Source of the DNA: Petropleomorpha daqingensis | Lineage (GTDB): Bacteria; Actinomycetota; Actinomycetes; Mycobacteriales; Geodermatophilaceae | Assembly (NCBI RefSeq): GCF_013408985.1 | Contig: NZ_JACBZT010000001.1 | Coordinates: forward strand, 3,985,197 to 4,049,196 | Length of the DNA: 64,000 bases | Direction of reading: 5' to 3' | Part shown: piece after piece, positions 43,898 to 52,190 of the stretch | How positions within the stretch are numbered: position 1 is the first letter of the stretch | Layout: every line of letters begins with the position of its first letter | Notes under the pieces: model-generated | What the model was told of the DNA's origin: nothing | Databases searched by the model: none | What the model saw: only the letters and a program-made list of their open reading frames with translations | Translations under genes and position numbers: made by a program

Positions 43898-46867
43898 TCA
43901 GGTGGGCGGCGGCCCGGTCCTGACCCGCCAGCGCACCGGCTGCTCCGGGTCGTAGCAGCACTCGCGGCCGGTGCGCAGGGCCGCGCGCAGGTGCCGGGCC
44001 AGCGCGGGCATCGGGGTCTCCAACCGGGTCACGACATCGCGGAGGCGCATGGTCACCGCCTTGCGGGCGCGGTCGGCGTCGTCCCCGAGCCGGCGCGCCC
44101 GGCCGCCCAGCCCGACCGCCGCCGCCAGCTCGCGGAGCAGGAACTCCCGCTCGTCCCGCAGCCGCCCGGCCCGGCCCAGGTCGGCGTCGGCCTCGGCATC
44201 GGCGATCTCGTCCTCCAGCGTCCGCAGCCGGTCGCGGTAGGCCGACCGGGCGCGCTCGTCGAGCACCTCGTCCCCTCCGGCCGCGGCGATCTCCACACCG
44301 GTGCCGGCGGCGAGCAGCCGCACAGCGGGCACCGGCACGCCCGGCCGGGACACCAGGGTCGCGAGGTCGCGCAGCCCCTTGAGGTCCGGCAGGACGGCGG
44401 ACGCCCCGGCCCAGCCGACGACCCAGCCGCCGGCCTCGCGGCGCAGCAGCGCCTCGCCGTCCCGGGCGCCGTCCGCCTTGCCCGTCAGCCGCCGCAGCGG
44501 TCCCTCGGCGCCCGCCTGCCGGTAGGCCCGCTCGGCGGTGTCGTGCCACCGCGCGGCGTCGTCCCGCCGGCCGAGCAAGCCGGCCAGCAGGGCCAGCCAC
44601 TCCTCGACCACGCCCCAGCAGGCCGCGCCGATCCCGTCCACCACCCACAGCCCGGCGTGCGGTGCGAGCAGCTCGAGCAGGTCCGCGGCGGCGTCGCGCT
44701 CCTCGAGGAAGGCCACGGCCTCGACGCAGGCAATCAGGCCGCTGAGGAACTCCGCGTCCTCGGGGATCGACCGGAAGCGGGCGTCGGCCAGCGGCCGCAG
44801 GAAGCGCGCGGTGGCTGCCCGGTCGCGCAGCCCGGCCGCGAGGGAGGCCCGCGCCACGAGCAGCTGCGGCATCCGCGGCGGGAAGTCCGCGGCGTACTCG
44901 GTGAGGGGCGGTTCGAGCTCGGCCAGCTCGTCCGGCCGGCCCCAGCGGGTGGCCATGCGCAGCGTCATGGCCAGGATCACCGCGTTGCGGCTCTGCGCGC
45001 GGCGGCCGATCGCGGCGGCCTCGTCCGCGCCGGCCTCGGCGTCGGCGTCCCGCCCGGCCAGCTGGGCCCGCATCCCGCGCCACAGCGGCGGGTACCAGAG
45101 GTGGGCCGGCTCGTGGGTGCGCCGGGCGAGGACGTCGAAGGCCTCGATCTGGGCGTCGGCGGCGGCGAACTCGCCGCTCTCCAGCTGCGCCACGAGCAGG
45201 AACCGCCGGGCGAGCAGCTCCCCGTCGACGTCGGCCAGCCGCTGGGCCACGGCCAGCATGTTCTCGGCCACCGCGCGCCGCTCGGCGAGGTGCCGGGGAC
45301 CGCCGATCATGTCGGCGTAGCCGGCGAGGGCGTGCAGGATCGCGCGCTCGTCGCGCACGGACTCGGCCTCGCGGACGGCCGACCGGGCGTACCGCAGCCG
45401 GGTGCCGGGGTCAGCCGACAGGTAGGTCGCGACGGCGAGCCGGGCCCGCACGCGGGCGCGCAGCCCACCGGGCGGGAGGTCCCGGTCGGCCTCCTCGAGC
45501 AGCGCGACCTGCTCCTGGTCGTGCAGCGCGACCTCGAAGCCGCCCTCCCCGCCGGCGAGGGCCAGCGCGGCCCGGGCCAGCACGTCCACCCGCCCCGAGG
45601 CGCGCGCGGCGGCGGCCGCCCGCAGCAGTTCGGTCCGGGCCGGTCCGGTGTCCCCGCGGCGGGCCCGGACGTCGCCCAGCACCAGCAGGTCCTCCGGGTC
45701 GTCGCTGCGCCGGTGGGCCAGTTCGGCGAAGGCGAGCGCCTGGTCCAGCGCCGCGGCGGCCCGCGCCGCGTCGCGGGCGCGCCGGGCGGAGCGCAGCGTG
45801 CGCGCGTCGGCCTCGGGGCCGGCCACGTGCGACCAGTGCACGGCCAGCGCCTCGTCCGCTCCGGGCCGGCGGGCCTCGAGCGCCAGCGCGGCCCGTTCGT
45901 GCAGGGCGGCCCGGGGACGGGTGCCGGCCTCGTCGAGCAGGACCTCGCGGACGACGGCGTGCACGAACCGCACCGGCGTCGTGGGATCAGAGGGCTCGAC
46001 CAGCCCGGCCCGTTCCGCGTGCTCCAGCAGCTCGCCGGTCTCCTCGAGGGGGCGCCTCGCGGTGGCCGCCAGCACGGGGAGGTCCGCGTCGGCGCCCAGC
46101 ACGGCGGCCGCGGTGAGCACCTCCACCGTCGCGGAGTCCAGGCGGGCCAGCCGGCGGGTGAGCACGTCGCGGACGCCGTGGGGGACCCGCTCGGCCCCGG
46201 CCGCGCCACCAGTCTGCATGCGCACCAGCTCGCGGACGAAGAACGGGTTGCCGCCGGACTGGTGCGCGGCGCGGGCGAGCGCGTCCTCCGGGAGCGCGCC
46301 GTCCGCGGTCGCCTCCGCCAGCTCCAGGGCCTCGGTCGGCGGCAGCGGCGCGAGCGGGATCCGCAGCACCCGCGGCGGCAGATCGGCGAGCAGGTCGCCG
46401 CCCTCGGCGGTCCGCCAGCTGGCGAGGACGGCGACCGACCGGCCGGCGGTCGCGTCGACCACCCCGCGCAGCAGCCACCGCGTGTCGGCGTCGGCCCAGT
46501 GGAGGTCCTCGAGCAGGAGCAGCACGGGGCGCTCGGCGGCCGCGACGTCCAGCCGGTCGACGAGCGCGGCGAGCACCCCGCTGCGCCCCTCCTGGGCCCC
46601 GGGCACGCCGAGCGCCGCGAGGACGTCGCGCCAGGCCCAGAACGGCGGCACCCCGTCGAGCTCGGTGCAGTGGCCCCACGCCACCAGCGCTCCCCGCGCG
46701 GCGGCGCGGCCGGCGCACTCCTCCAGCACCCGGGTCTTGCCGATGCCCGCCTCGCCGGAGAGCAGCGCGGCGCCGCCCGCCCCGGCCGCGGTGGCGTCGA
46801 GCAGGTCGTCGAGGGTGCCGAGCACGGCGGACCGCCCGACGAGGGACGTCCGGCCGGCCCGGGGCAT
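43898..46867 (-). CDS. Large AAA ATPase (LuxR-family-like) without a LuxR helix-turn-helix
   Basis: A 989-residue protein. The N-terminal AAA_16-type ATPase has Walker A GEAGIGKT (residues 38-45) and Walker B VLLLLEDLHWAD near residue 130. A long helical-repeat middle follows. These parts resemble MalT/LuxR-type large regulators, but the usual C-terminal LuxR helix-turn-helix is missing. In its place is a charged helix (GRAGRLRDEREFLLRELAAA-like) and a segment with ARKAVTMRLRDVVTRLE and a CCYDP end, seen at the tail of other actinobacterial ATPases. ATG 46867 is preceded by GGGAG. It diverges from the RseB-like gene. Confidence 0.75.
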   Translation of the reverse strand: MPRAGRTSLVGRSAVLGTLDDLLDATAAGAGGAALLSGEAGIGKTRVLEECAGRAAARGALVAWGHCTELDGVPPFWAWRDVLAALGVPGAQEGRSGVLAALVDRLDVAAAERPVLLLLEDLHWADADTRWLLRGVVDATAGRSVAVLASWRTAEGGDLLADLPPRVLRIPLAPLPPTEALELAEATADGALPEDALARAAHQSGGNPFFVRELVRMQTGGAAGAERVPHGVRDVLTRRLARLDSATVEVLTAAAVLGADADLPVLAATARRPLEETGELLEHAERAGLVEPSDPTTPVRFVHAVVREVLLDEAGTRPRAALHERAALALEARRPGADEALAVHWSHVAGPEADARTLRSARRARDAARAAAALDQALAFAELAHRRSDDPEDLLVLGDVRARRGDTGPARTELLRAAAAARASGRVDVLARAALALAGGEGGFEVALHDQEQVALLEEADRDLPPGGLRARVRARLAVATYLSADPGTRLRYARSAVREAESVRDERAILHALAGYADMIGGPRHLAERRAVAENMLAVAQRLADVDGELLARRFLLVAQLESGEFAAADAQIEAFDVLARRTHEPAHLWYPPLWRGMRAQLAGRDADAEAGADEAAAIGRRAQSRNAVILAMTLRMATRWGRPDELAELEPPLTEYAADFPPRMPQLLVARASLAAGLRDRAATARFLRPLADARFRSIPEDAEFLSGLIACVEAVAFLEERDAAADLLELLAPHAGLWVVDGIGAACWGVVEEWLALLAGLLGRRDDAARWHDTAERAYRQAGAEGPLRRLTGKADGARDGEALLRREAGGWVVGWAGASAVLPDLKGLRDLATLVSRPGVPVPAVRLLAAGTGVEIAAAGGDEVLDERARSAYRDRLRTLEDEIADAEADADLGRAGRLRDEREFLLRELAAAVGLGGRARRLGDDADRARKAVTMRLRDVVTRLETPMPALARHLRAALRTGRECCYDPEQPVRWRVRTGPPPT

Positions 46868-46925
46868 GCGGGGAGTCTCCCGGGCGGGTGCGCTCGCGGG
46901 AAGGCTCGCGCACGGCCGCACGTCG

Positions 46926-46931
46926 TACCGT
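46926..46931 (+). promoter_or_regulatory. Leaderless -10 element for the RseB-like gene
   Basis: TACCGT ends 6 nt before GTG 46938. Confidence 0.55.
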
Positions 46932-46937
46932 CGGAGC

Positions 46938-48047
46938 GTGGCTCGGGAGCGGTACGGCGCCGGGCGGCGCTGGTCGCTGGTGGTCGCCCTGGTCGCCGTC
47001 CTCGCCGCGCTGCCGGCGCTGATCGGCGCCCTGCCGGCGTCGGACTCCCGCGTCTCCGCCGCCGACCTGCGCGCCGCCGTCCTCGCCAGCGCCGACGTGC
47101 CCTTCTCCGGCTACGCCGAGTCGGCCGGCGGGCTGGCCCTCCCGGTGAGCGACCAGCTGACCAGCCTGGCCGACCTGTTCAGCGACCGGACGACGATGCG
47201 GGTCTGGTGGCGCAGCGCGATCAGCAACCGGGTCGACGTCGTCACCGCCACGGGCGAGACCGACGTGCACCGCGACAGCGAGGGCAGCTGGACCTGGGAG
47301 TACGAGAGCAACCGGGTGACCCGCACGGAGGCCGCCCCGCTCGCGCTGCCCGCGCCGCCCGATCTCCTGCCGCCGACGCTCGGCCGCCGGCTGCTGTCGG
47401 AGGCGGCGGACGACGAGCTCTCCCGCATCGACCCGATCCGGATCGCCGGCCGCGACGCCCTCGGGCTGCGGCTCGTCCCGTCCGCATCCGCGTCGTCCGT
47501 GTCCCGGGTCGACCTCTGGGCCGACGCCGCTACAGGCCTGCCGCTGAAGATCCGGGTGTTCGCCAAGGGGGCGGGCGCGCCGGCGCTGGACACCCGGTTC
47601 CTCGACCTCGACCTGTCCGCGCCGTCGCGCGAGGTCACCGCGTTCACCCCGCCGCCCGGCGCGACGTTCATCCGGGACCCGCAGAACGAGGTGATCGACG
47701 AGGCCAACCGGCGGCTGCGACCGGTCTCGCTGCCGCACACCCTCGTCGGGCTGGACCGCCGCTCGATCGAGGGCGCGCCCGGGGCGATCATCCTGTACGG
47801 CCGCGGGGTCACGCTGCTCGCCGTCGTCCCGGTGCCGCCGCGGCTGGCCGGGTCGTTGCGGCAGGCGGCGCAGTCCTCGCCCTCGGCGGTGGCCGACGCA
47901 CTCGGCATCCGGCTGGCTGCCGGCCCGGTCGGGATCATGGTGGTCGGGGCACCCGGCGAGCAGGCCTACGTGCTCACCGGCACGGTGACCCTGGACGCGC
48001 TGGAGACCGCGGCGCGCGCACTGCCCGAGCTGCGGAGGGGCGGATGA
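46938..48047 (+). CDS. RseB/LolA-like secreted or anchored protein
   Basis: A 369-residue exported protein. Residues 10-35 form a signal or anchor helix (SLVVALVAVLAALPALIGAL). The middle resembles the MucB/RseB and LolA fold, with the strands TTMRVWWRSAISNRVDVVTA and SEGSWTWEYESNRVTR, and RVDLWADAATGLPLKIRVFA. It overlaps the ABC ATPase gene by ATGA, so it probably senses or delivers a lipid or peptide handled by that transporter. Starts at GTG 46938 behind a leaderless promoter. Confidence 0.77.
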   Translation: MARERYGAGRRWSLVVALVAVLAALPALIGALPASDSRVSAADLRAAVLASADVPFSGYAESAGGLALPVSDQLTSLADLFSDRTTMRVWWRSAISNRVDVVTATGETDVHRDSEGSWTWEYESNRVTRTEAAPLALPAPPDLLPPTLGRRLLSEAADDELSRIDPIRIAGRDALGLRLVPSASASSVSRVDLWADAATGLPLKIRVFAKGAGAPALDTRFLDLDLSAPSREVTAFTPPPGATFIRDPQNEVIDEANRRLRPVSLPHTLVGLDRRSIEGAPGAIILYGRGVTLLAVVPVPPRLAGSLRQAAQSSPSAVADALGIRLAAGPVGIMVVGAPGEQAYVLTGTVTLDALETAARALPELRRGG

Positions 48048-48964
48048 GCGCGGTCATCGCCACCCGGGGGCTGGTCAAGCGGTTCGGCCGGCTGCGCGCG
48101 GTCGACGGCATCGACCTCGACGTCCGCGAGGGCGACGTCTACGGCTTCCTCGGCGCCAACGGCTCGGGCAAGACGACGACGGTGCGCATGCTGCTCGGCC
48201 TGGTGCTGCCCACCAGCGGGGAGGTGGAGCTGCTCGGCGGGCGGATGCCGCGAGCCGGCCGGCGGGTGCTGCCGCGGGTCGGCGCGCTGATCGAGGGCCC
48301 GGCGCACTACGGCCACCTCTCGGGCCGGGAGAACCTGTCGCTGCTCGACGCCGCCGGTCCGGGCGGAGGCCGGCGGACCCGGCGCACGCGGATCGACGAG
48401 GTGCTCGAGCAGGTCGGCCTGGCCGGGGTGGGCCGCCGTCCGGTCAAGGCGTACTCGCTGGGCATGCGTCAGCGGCTGGGCCTGGCCGGCGCGCTGCTGC
48501 GCCGTCCCGAGCTGCTGGTGCTCGACGAGCCGACCAACGGGCTGGACCCGCAGGGCATCCACGAGATCCGCACGCTGCTGCTCGAGCTGCACCGCGGGGG
48601 CACCACGATCTTCCTGTCCAGCCACCTGCTGGCCGAGGTCGAGCAGATGGCGACCCGGGTCGGCGTGCTCGACCGCGGCCGGCTGGTGCTGCAGGACGAG
48701 CTGGCCGTGCTGACCGCGCCGACCGGGCGCACCGTCGTGCACAGCCCGGCGCCGGAGCTGGTGCGGGCGACGCTCGACGGGCGGGTGAGCGCGGTCGACG
48801 GCGAGCGGGTGCTGGTGCGCGGCGCCGACCCGGCGGAGGTCAACGCGCTGCTGGTGCAGGCCGGTGTGCCGGTCCGCGGGCTGGCGCTGGAGCGGCCGTC
48901 GCTGGAGGAGGTCGTGCTCGCCGCCGCCGGGACGAGCCCGGACCGGGTGGAGGCGGTGCGGTGA
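48044..48964 (+). CDS. ABC transporter ATP-binding protein
   Basis: A 306-residue ATPase of the drug/peptide exporter type. Walker A is GANGSGKTTT, the signature is YSLGMRQRLGLA, Walker B is LLVLDEPTNGLDPQG and the switch histidine is in FLSSHLLAEVEQM. A C-terminal regulatory extension follows residue 220. It overlaps both neighbours by 4 bp in a three-gene operon with the RseB-like protein and the permease. Confidence 0.93.
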   Translation: MSAVIATRGLVKRFGRLRAVDGIDLDVREGDVYGFLGANGSGKTTTVRMLLGLVLPTSGEVELLGGRMPRAGRRVLPRVGALIEGPAHYGHLSGRENLSLLDAAGPGGGRRTRRTRIDEVLEQVGLAGVGRRPVKAYSLGMRQRLGLAGALLRRPELLVLDEPTNGLDPQGIHEIRTLLLELHRGGTTIFLSSHLLAEVEQMATRVGVLDRGRLVLQDELAVLTAPTGRTVVHSPAPELVRATLDGRVSAVDGERVLVRGADPAEVNALLVQAGVPVRGLALERPSLEEVVLAAAGTSPDRVEAVR

Positions 48965-49788
48965 TCCTCGTCGAGCTGCGCAAGCTGTTCCGCCGTCCGC
49001 GGACCTGGGTGACGATCGGCATGCTCAACCTGCTGCCGCTGATCGTGGCGATCCTGCTGGTGGTCACCCACCTGGCGCCGCGGCCGGGGCAGGGGCCGCT
49101 GTTCCTCTCCACCGTGCTGACCAACGGCACGCTGTTCCCGCTGGCCGCGCTGGCGATCGTGCTGCCGCTGTTCCTGCCGATCGCCGTCGCCGTGGTGGCC
49201 GCCGACTCCGTCGCCGGCGAGGCGCAGACCGGGACGCTGCGCTACCTGCTCGCCCGCCCGGCCGGGCGGACCCGGCTGCTCGTGGCCAAGCTGGTCGCCG
49301 TCCTGGTGTTCGTGCTGGTCACGGTCGTGATCGTGGCGCTGGTCGGGTACGTCATCGGGACGACGATGTTCGACACCCAGCCGCTGACCGGGCCCGGCTC
49401 GATCGGCGGGACGTCGGTGTCGGGGACGTCGCTGACCCCGCAGGACCTGGTCGAGCGCACGCTGCTGGCGGTCGGCTACATCGTCGTGTCGATGTTCGGC
49501 GTGGCCGCGTTCGCGCTGTGCTTCTCCACGTTCACCGAGTCGCCGCTGGGCGCCACGCTCGGCGCGCTGGCGGTGCTCGTGGCGTCGTCCCTGCTGTTCA
49601 CCCTCGACGCGGCCTCGCCGATCGCGCCCTACCTGCCGACCCGCTACTGGCTGGCGTTCGTCGACTTCTTCCGCGATCCGATCCTGTGGCGCGACATCCT
49701 GCGGGGGCTGGCGCTGCAGGGCGTCTACGTCGGCGTGCTGCTCGCCGTGTCCTGGGCCAACTTCACGACCAAGGACGTCACGAGCTGA
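48961..49788 (+). CDS. ABC-2 type transporter permease
   Basis: A 275-residue integral membrane protein with about six helices (first at NLLPLIVAILLVVTH, last at LALQGVYVGVLLAVSWANF). It has the ABC-2 hallmark SVAGEAQTGTLRYLLARPAG after the second helix. With the ATPase it forms an exporter; the substrate is unknown. GTG 48961 overlaps the ATPase stop. Its 3' end overlaps the next, convergent gene by 11 bp. Confidence 0.92.
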   Translation: MILVELRKLFRRPRTWVTIGMLNLLPLIVAILLVVTHLAPRPGQGPLFLSTVLTNGTLFPLAALAIVLPLFLPIAVAVVAADSVAGEAQTGTLRYLLARPAGRTRLLVAKLVAVLVFVLVTVVIVALVGYVIGTTMFDTQPLTGPGSIGGTSVSGTSLTPQDLVERTLLAVGYIVVSMFGVAAFALCFSTFTESPLGATLGALAVLVASSLLFTLDAASPIAPYLPTRYWLAFVDFFRDPILWRDILRGLALQGVYVGVLLAVSWANFTTKDVTS

Positions 49789-50422
49789 CGCGGGCGGCGC
49801 GGGGGAGCAGCGCGGCGCTGCTGCCGGCGGCCGCGGTGAACAGCAGCACCATCCCGGCGATCTGACCCAGGTGGTAGGCCGAGTCCGGCTCGAGCCCGAC
49901 CAGCCCCGACAGCCCCGGCACCAGGCGGAACATCGCAGCGGCGATGCTCGCGCCGATGGCGACCAGCATCGGGCGGGCCTTCGGGTGCCCGTGCGCCGCG
50001 GCCCAGACCCACAGCCCGAGCACGCAGGCCACCGTGATGCTCTCGCACCACATGATCGCCGCGATGCTGGCGTGCCCGGTGGCGGCGAAGATCGCGTAGG
50101 CCACCAGCCCGACCAGGCGCAGCGGCCAGAAGACGATCGCCCGGCTGCGGCCGAGCACCTCGATCACCGAGGCCGCCAGCAGGAACGACATCACCACCAC
50201 GACCATGCTGCTGACGATCGCCCAGCTCACGCGGGCGACCTGCGGGTCGCCGACCAGGACGGCGTGGTGCACCGCGCCGCCGAGCGCGGCCACCGCCGCC
50301 CACAAGAAGGTCAGGCGCCAGTACTTCGAGGCCGGGGTGCCTCCGGGCAGCCGCACGCAGAGGTAGAGGCTCACCAGCCCCAGCGCCAGATCGGTCAGCG
50401 ACGCCATCGGCTCGAGGAGCAC
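49778..50422 (-). CDS. Multi-pass membrane protein, DUF6962-like
   Basis: A 214-residue protein with six or seven hydrophobic helices (for example LTFLWAAVAALGGAVHHAVL and AIVSSMVVVVMSFLLAASVI) and histidines in the first helices and in YHLGQIAGM. I do not recognise a function. GTG 50422 (TACGGT five nt upstream) and ATG 50407 are possible starts. It is monocistronic, with the relic at 50490 behind it. Confidence 0.7.
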   Translation of the reverse strand: MLLEPMASLTDLALGLVSLYLCVRLPGGTPASKYWRLTFLWAAVAALGGAVHHAVLVGDPQVARVSWAIVSSMVVVVMSFLLAASVIEVLGRSRAIVFWPLRLVGLVAYAIFAATGHASIAAIMWCESITVACVLGLWVWAAAHGHPKARPMLVAIGASIAAAMFRLVPGLSGLVGLEPDSAYHLGQIAGMVLLFTAAAGSSAALLPRAARVSS

Positions 50423-50489
50423 ACCTCACCGTAGGTCGGCGTGGCCGCGCCAACCAGGAGTTCAGGCGCGGACGAGGCGGACGTGCGCG

Positions 50490-50546
50490 ACCGACGGCGT
50501 ACCCGTCGAGGGACACCGCCAGGTTGTGCACCCGCAGCTTCGCCAT
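50490..50546 (-). pseudogene. 5' remnant of a dihydrofolate-reductase-like (RibD C-terminal) gene
   Basis: The minus strand encodes MAKLRVHNLAVSLDGYAVG, the usual opening of actinobacterial RibD C-terminal/DHFR-like proteins. After about 19 codons the match stops and the frame runs into the neighbouring gene. Only the extreme 5' end is present, so the gene appears deleted. Confidence 0.6.
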
Positions 50547-50587
50547 GCCCATGACGACGGCGCGTCGCCGGGGAACTCATCGACGGA

Positions 50588-51397
50588 TCAGCTGCCGCTG
50601 AGGCGGGCGCAGTCGGCCGAGGTCAGCTGCACCGGGTCGCCGGCGCCGAGCTCGGTCACGACCATCGCCTGCACGAGCGGGTCCTGCGGCAGCCCGCCGT
50701 GGCCGACCCGCGCGTCCGCGCACACCGACTGCACGGTCATGTTCAGCGCGCCGTCCAGGCGGGCGGAGTCCGGCGGGGTGACCGTCTCGTCCTGCGTCGT
50801 CCAGATCGAGACCCAGGTCGGCCCGTCCGGCGTCTCGTCCTTCGCGTTGAGCGAGGCGAGCAGCTCGCTGTCGCTCGCCAGCTGCCGGCAGCCCTCCGGG
50901 CACTGGTCGGGCGCCACATCGCCGGCCAGGTCGGCCAGGCTCGTGCCGTGCTGCGGCGAGCCCAGGGTGACCACTCGCCGGACGACGGCGTCGCCCCCGT
51001 CGGCGACCCAGAGCCGGGCGATCACCCCGCCGGCCGAGTAGCCGACGACGTCGACGCTCCGCGCGCCGGTCCGGTCGAGCACGGCGGTCGCGGCCTCGTC
51101 GAGGGCCTCGGCCGATGCGCGCAGGTCGCCGGTGCCGTCGCCCGGCAGCGCGACGACGGTGGCGTCCCGGCCGGACGCGGTCAGCCGGTCGGCGAGGCTC
51201 TGCAGGGACTGGGTCGAGCCGCCGTACCCGGGCACGAGGAGCACCGGCCCCGGCCGGTCCTGCGACACGGCCGCCCCGCCGCGCCCGTTGCCGGCGGGCA
51301 GCAGCAGCACGACGGCCAGCGCCACCACGGCGACCGTGACCACGGTCAGCAGGACGAGGACGGCGCGCCGTCGGGCAGGGGAGAAGCCGGCGAGCAC
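50588..51397 (-). CDS. Secreted or membrane-anchored lipase/esterase
   Basis: A 269-residue alpha/beta hydrolase with an N-terminal membrane or signal helix (AVLVLLTVVTVAVVALAVVL). The catalytic part shows LLVPGYGGSTQSLQSLADRL, the nucleophile elbow VGYSAGGVIARLW, and SPQHGTSLADLAG, as in the EstA/lipase class 2 group. The histidine is probably in VGHGGLPQDP. The GTG at 51397 has GGAGAG directly before it, so the start is uncertain. It diverges from the CDP-alcohol gene. Confidence 0.78.
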   Translation of the reverse strand: MLAGFSPARRRAVLVLLTVVTVAVVALAVVLLLPAGNGRGGAAVSQDRPGPVLLVPGYGGSTQSLQSLADRLTASGRDATVVALPGDGTGDLRASAEALDEAATAVLDRTGARSVDVVGYSAGGVIARLWVADGGDAVVRRVVTLGSPQHGTSLADLAGDVAPDQCPEGCRQLASDSELLASLNAKDETPDGPTWVSIWTTQDETVTPPDSARLDGALNMTVQSVCADARVGHGGLPQDPLVQAMVVTELGAGDPVQLTSADCARLSGS

Positions 51398-51451
51398 CTC
51401 TCCACTGTCCCCGCTCTCGCCCGGCGCGCCACCGGCTGGTGGACTGCCGGG

Positions 51452-52111
51452 GTGCTGAGCCGCGAGGAGTACCTGGCCGCGTGGGCGCGCTGGCACGGCG
51501 GCACCGACCCGTCGGCCAGCCCGCTCGTGCGCGGCTGGCTGTCGCTCGCCTACGCGCTGGCCCGCCCGCTGGCCGGGGTGCCGCCGCTGCTGGCGACGGC
51601 GCTGGGGCTGCTGGTCGCGGCCGGCGCGGCGGTGCTGGCGGTGCCGGGTGGCGGCTGGCTGGTCGCCGCCGGCGTGCTGGTCGGCGTCTCGGGACTGCTC
51701 GACAGCCTGGACGGCGCCCTGGCGATCGCCGGCGGCCGGGCCTCGCGGCGCGGGTTCGTGCTGGACTCCGCCGTCGACCGGCTCACCGAGGCCGCCTACG
51801 CAACTGCGCTGTGGCTGGCCGGGGCGCCGGGCTGGCTGGCCGCCGCGTTCGGCGCGCTGTGCTGGCTGCCGGACTACCTGCGCGCCCGCGCGGGGCAAGC
51901 CGGCGTCGCCGAGACCGGCGCGCTCTCGGTCTGGGAGCGGCCGACCCGGGTGGCGATGACCGGCTTCTCCCTCGGCGGCGCCGGCGTCGTCGCGCTGCTC
52001 GGCGGCCGCGGGTCGGTCGTCGTCCTCGCCGGGACCGCGGCCGGGGTGCTGCTGGGCGCGATCGCCGTCGGGCAACTCGGTGTCACCCTGAGGCGTTCAC
52101 TTTCCGGCTGA
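51452..52111 (+). CDS. CDP-alcohol phosphatidyltransferase family protein
   Basis: A 219-residue membrane enzyme that would exchange the CMP of a CDP-lipid for an alcohol head group. The signature is DSLDGALAIAGGRASRRG followed by FVLDSAVD. Spacing and all acidic residues fit DG-x2-AR-x8-G-x3-D-x3-D, but the arginine after the alanine is isoleucine. Five or six hydrophobic helices are visible. GTG 51452 is the best start but has no clear ribosome binding site. The head group is unknown. Confidence 0.8.
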   Translation: MLSREEYLAAWARWHGGTDPSASPLVRGWLSLAYALARPLAGVPPLLATALGLLVAAGAAVLAVPGGGWLVAAGVLVGVSGLLDSLDGALAIAGGRASRRGFVLDSAVDRLTEAAYATALWLAGAPGWLAAAFGALCWLPDYLRARAGQAGVAETGALSVWERPTRVAMTGFSLGGAGVVALLGGRGSVVVLAGTAAGVLLGAIAVGQLGVTLRRSLSG

Positions 52112-52148
52112 GCCCGACCACCGCCGGGCGGGCCCTCGGGGCGGCCCC

Positions 52149-52154
52149 TACCCT
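52149..52154 (+). promoter_or_regulatory. -10 element for adoK
   Basis: TACCCT lies about 37 nt before GTG 52191. Unlike the leaderless genes, adoK also has AGGGAGGG at 52178-52185, so its transcript probably has a 5' leader of about 30 nt. Confidence 0.45.
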
Positions 52155-52190
52155 GAGGTGCTCGTTCCACCAACCCCAGGGAGGGTCCGC

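Noticed and set aside
43991-48964. A 1657-residue plus-strand frame over the large ATPase gene
   Set aside because: Most of it is antisense to the ATPase and low-complexity. Only its final part, from 48044, is a real gene (ABC ATPase).
49725-50552. A full-length DHFR/RibD-like gene on the minus strand
   Set aside because: Only the first 19 residues match; the rest is a shadow frame of the membrane protein gene at 49778-50422.
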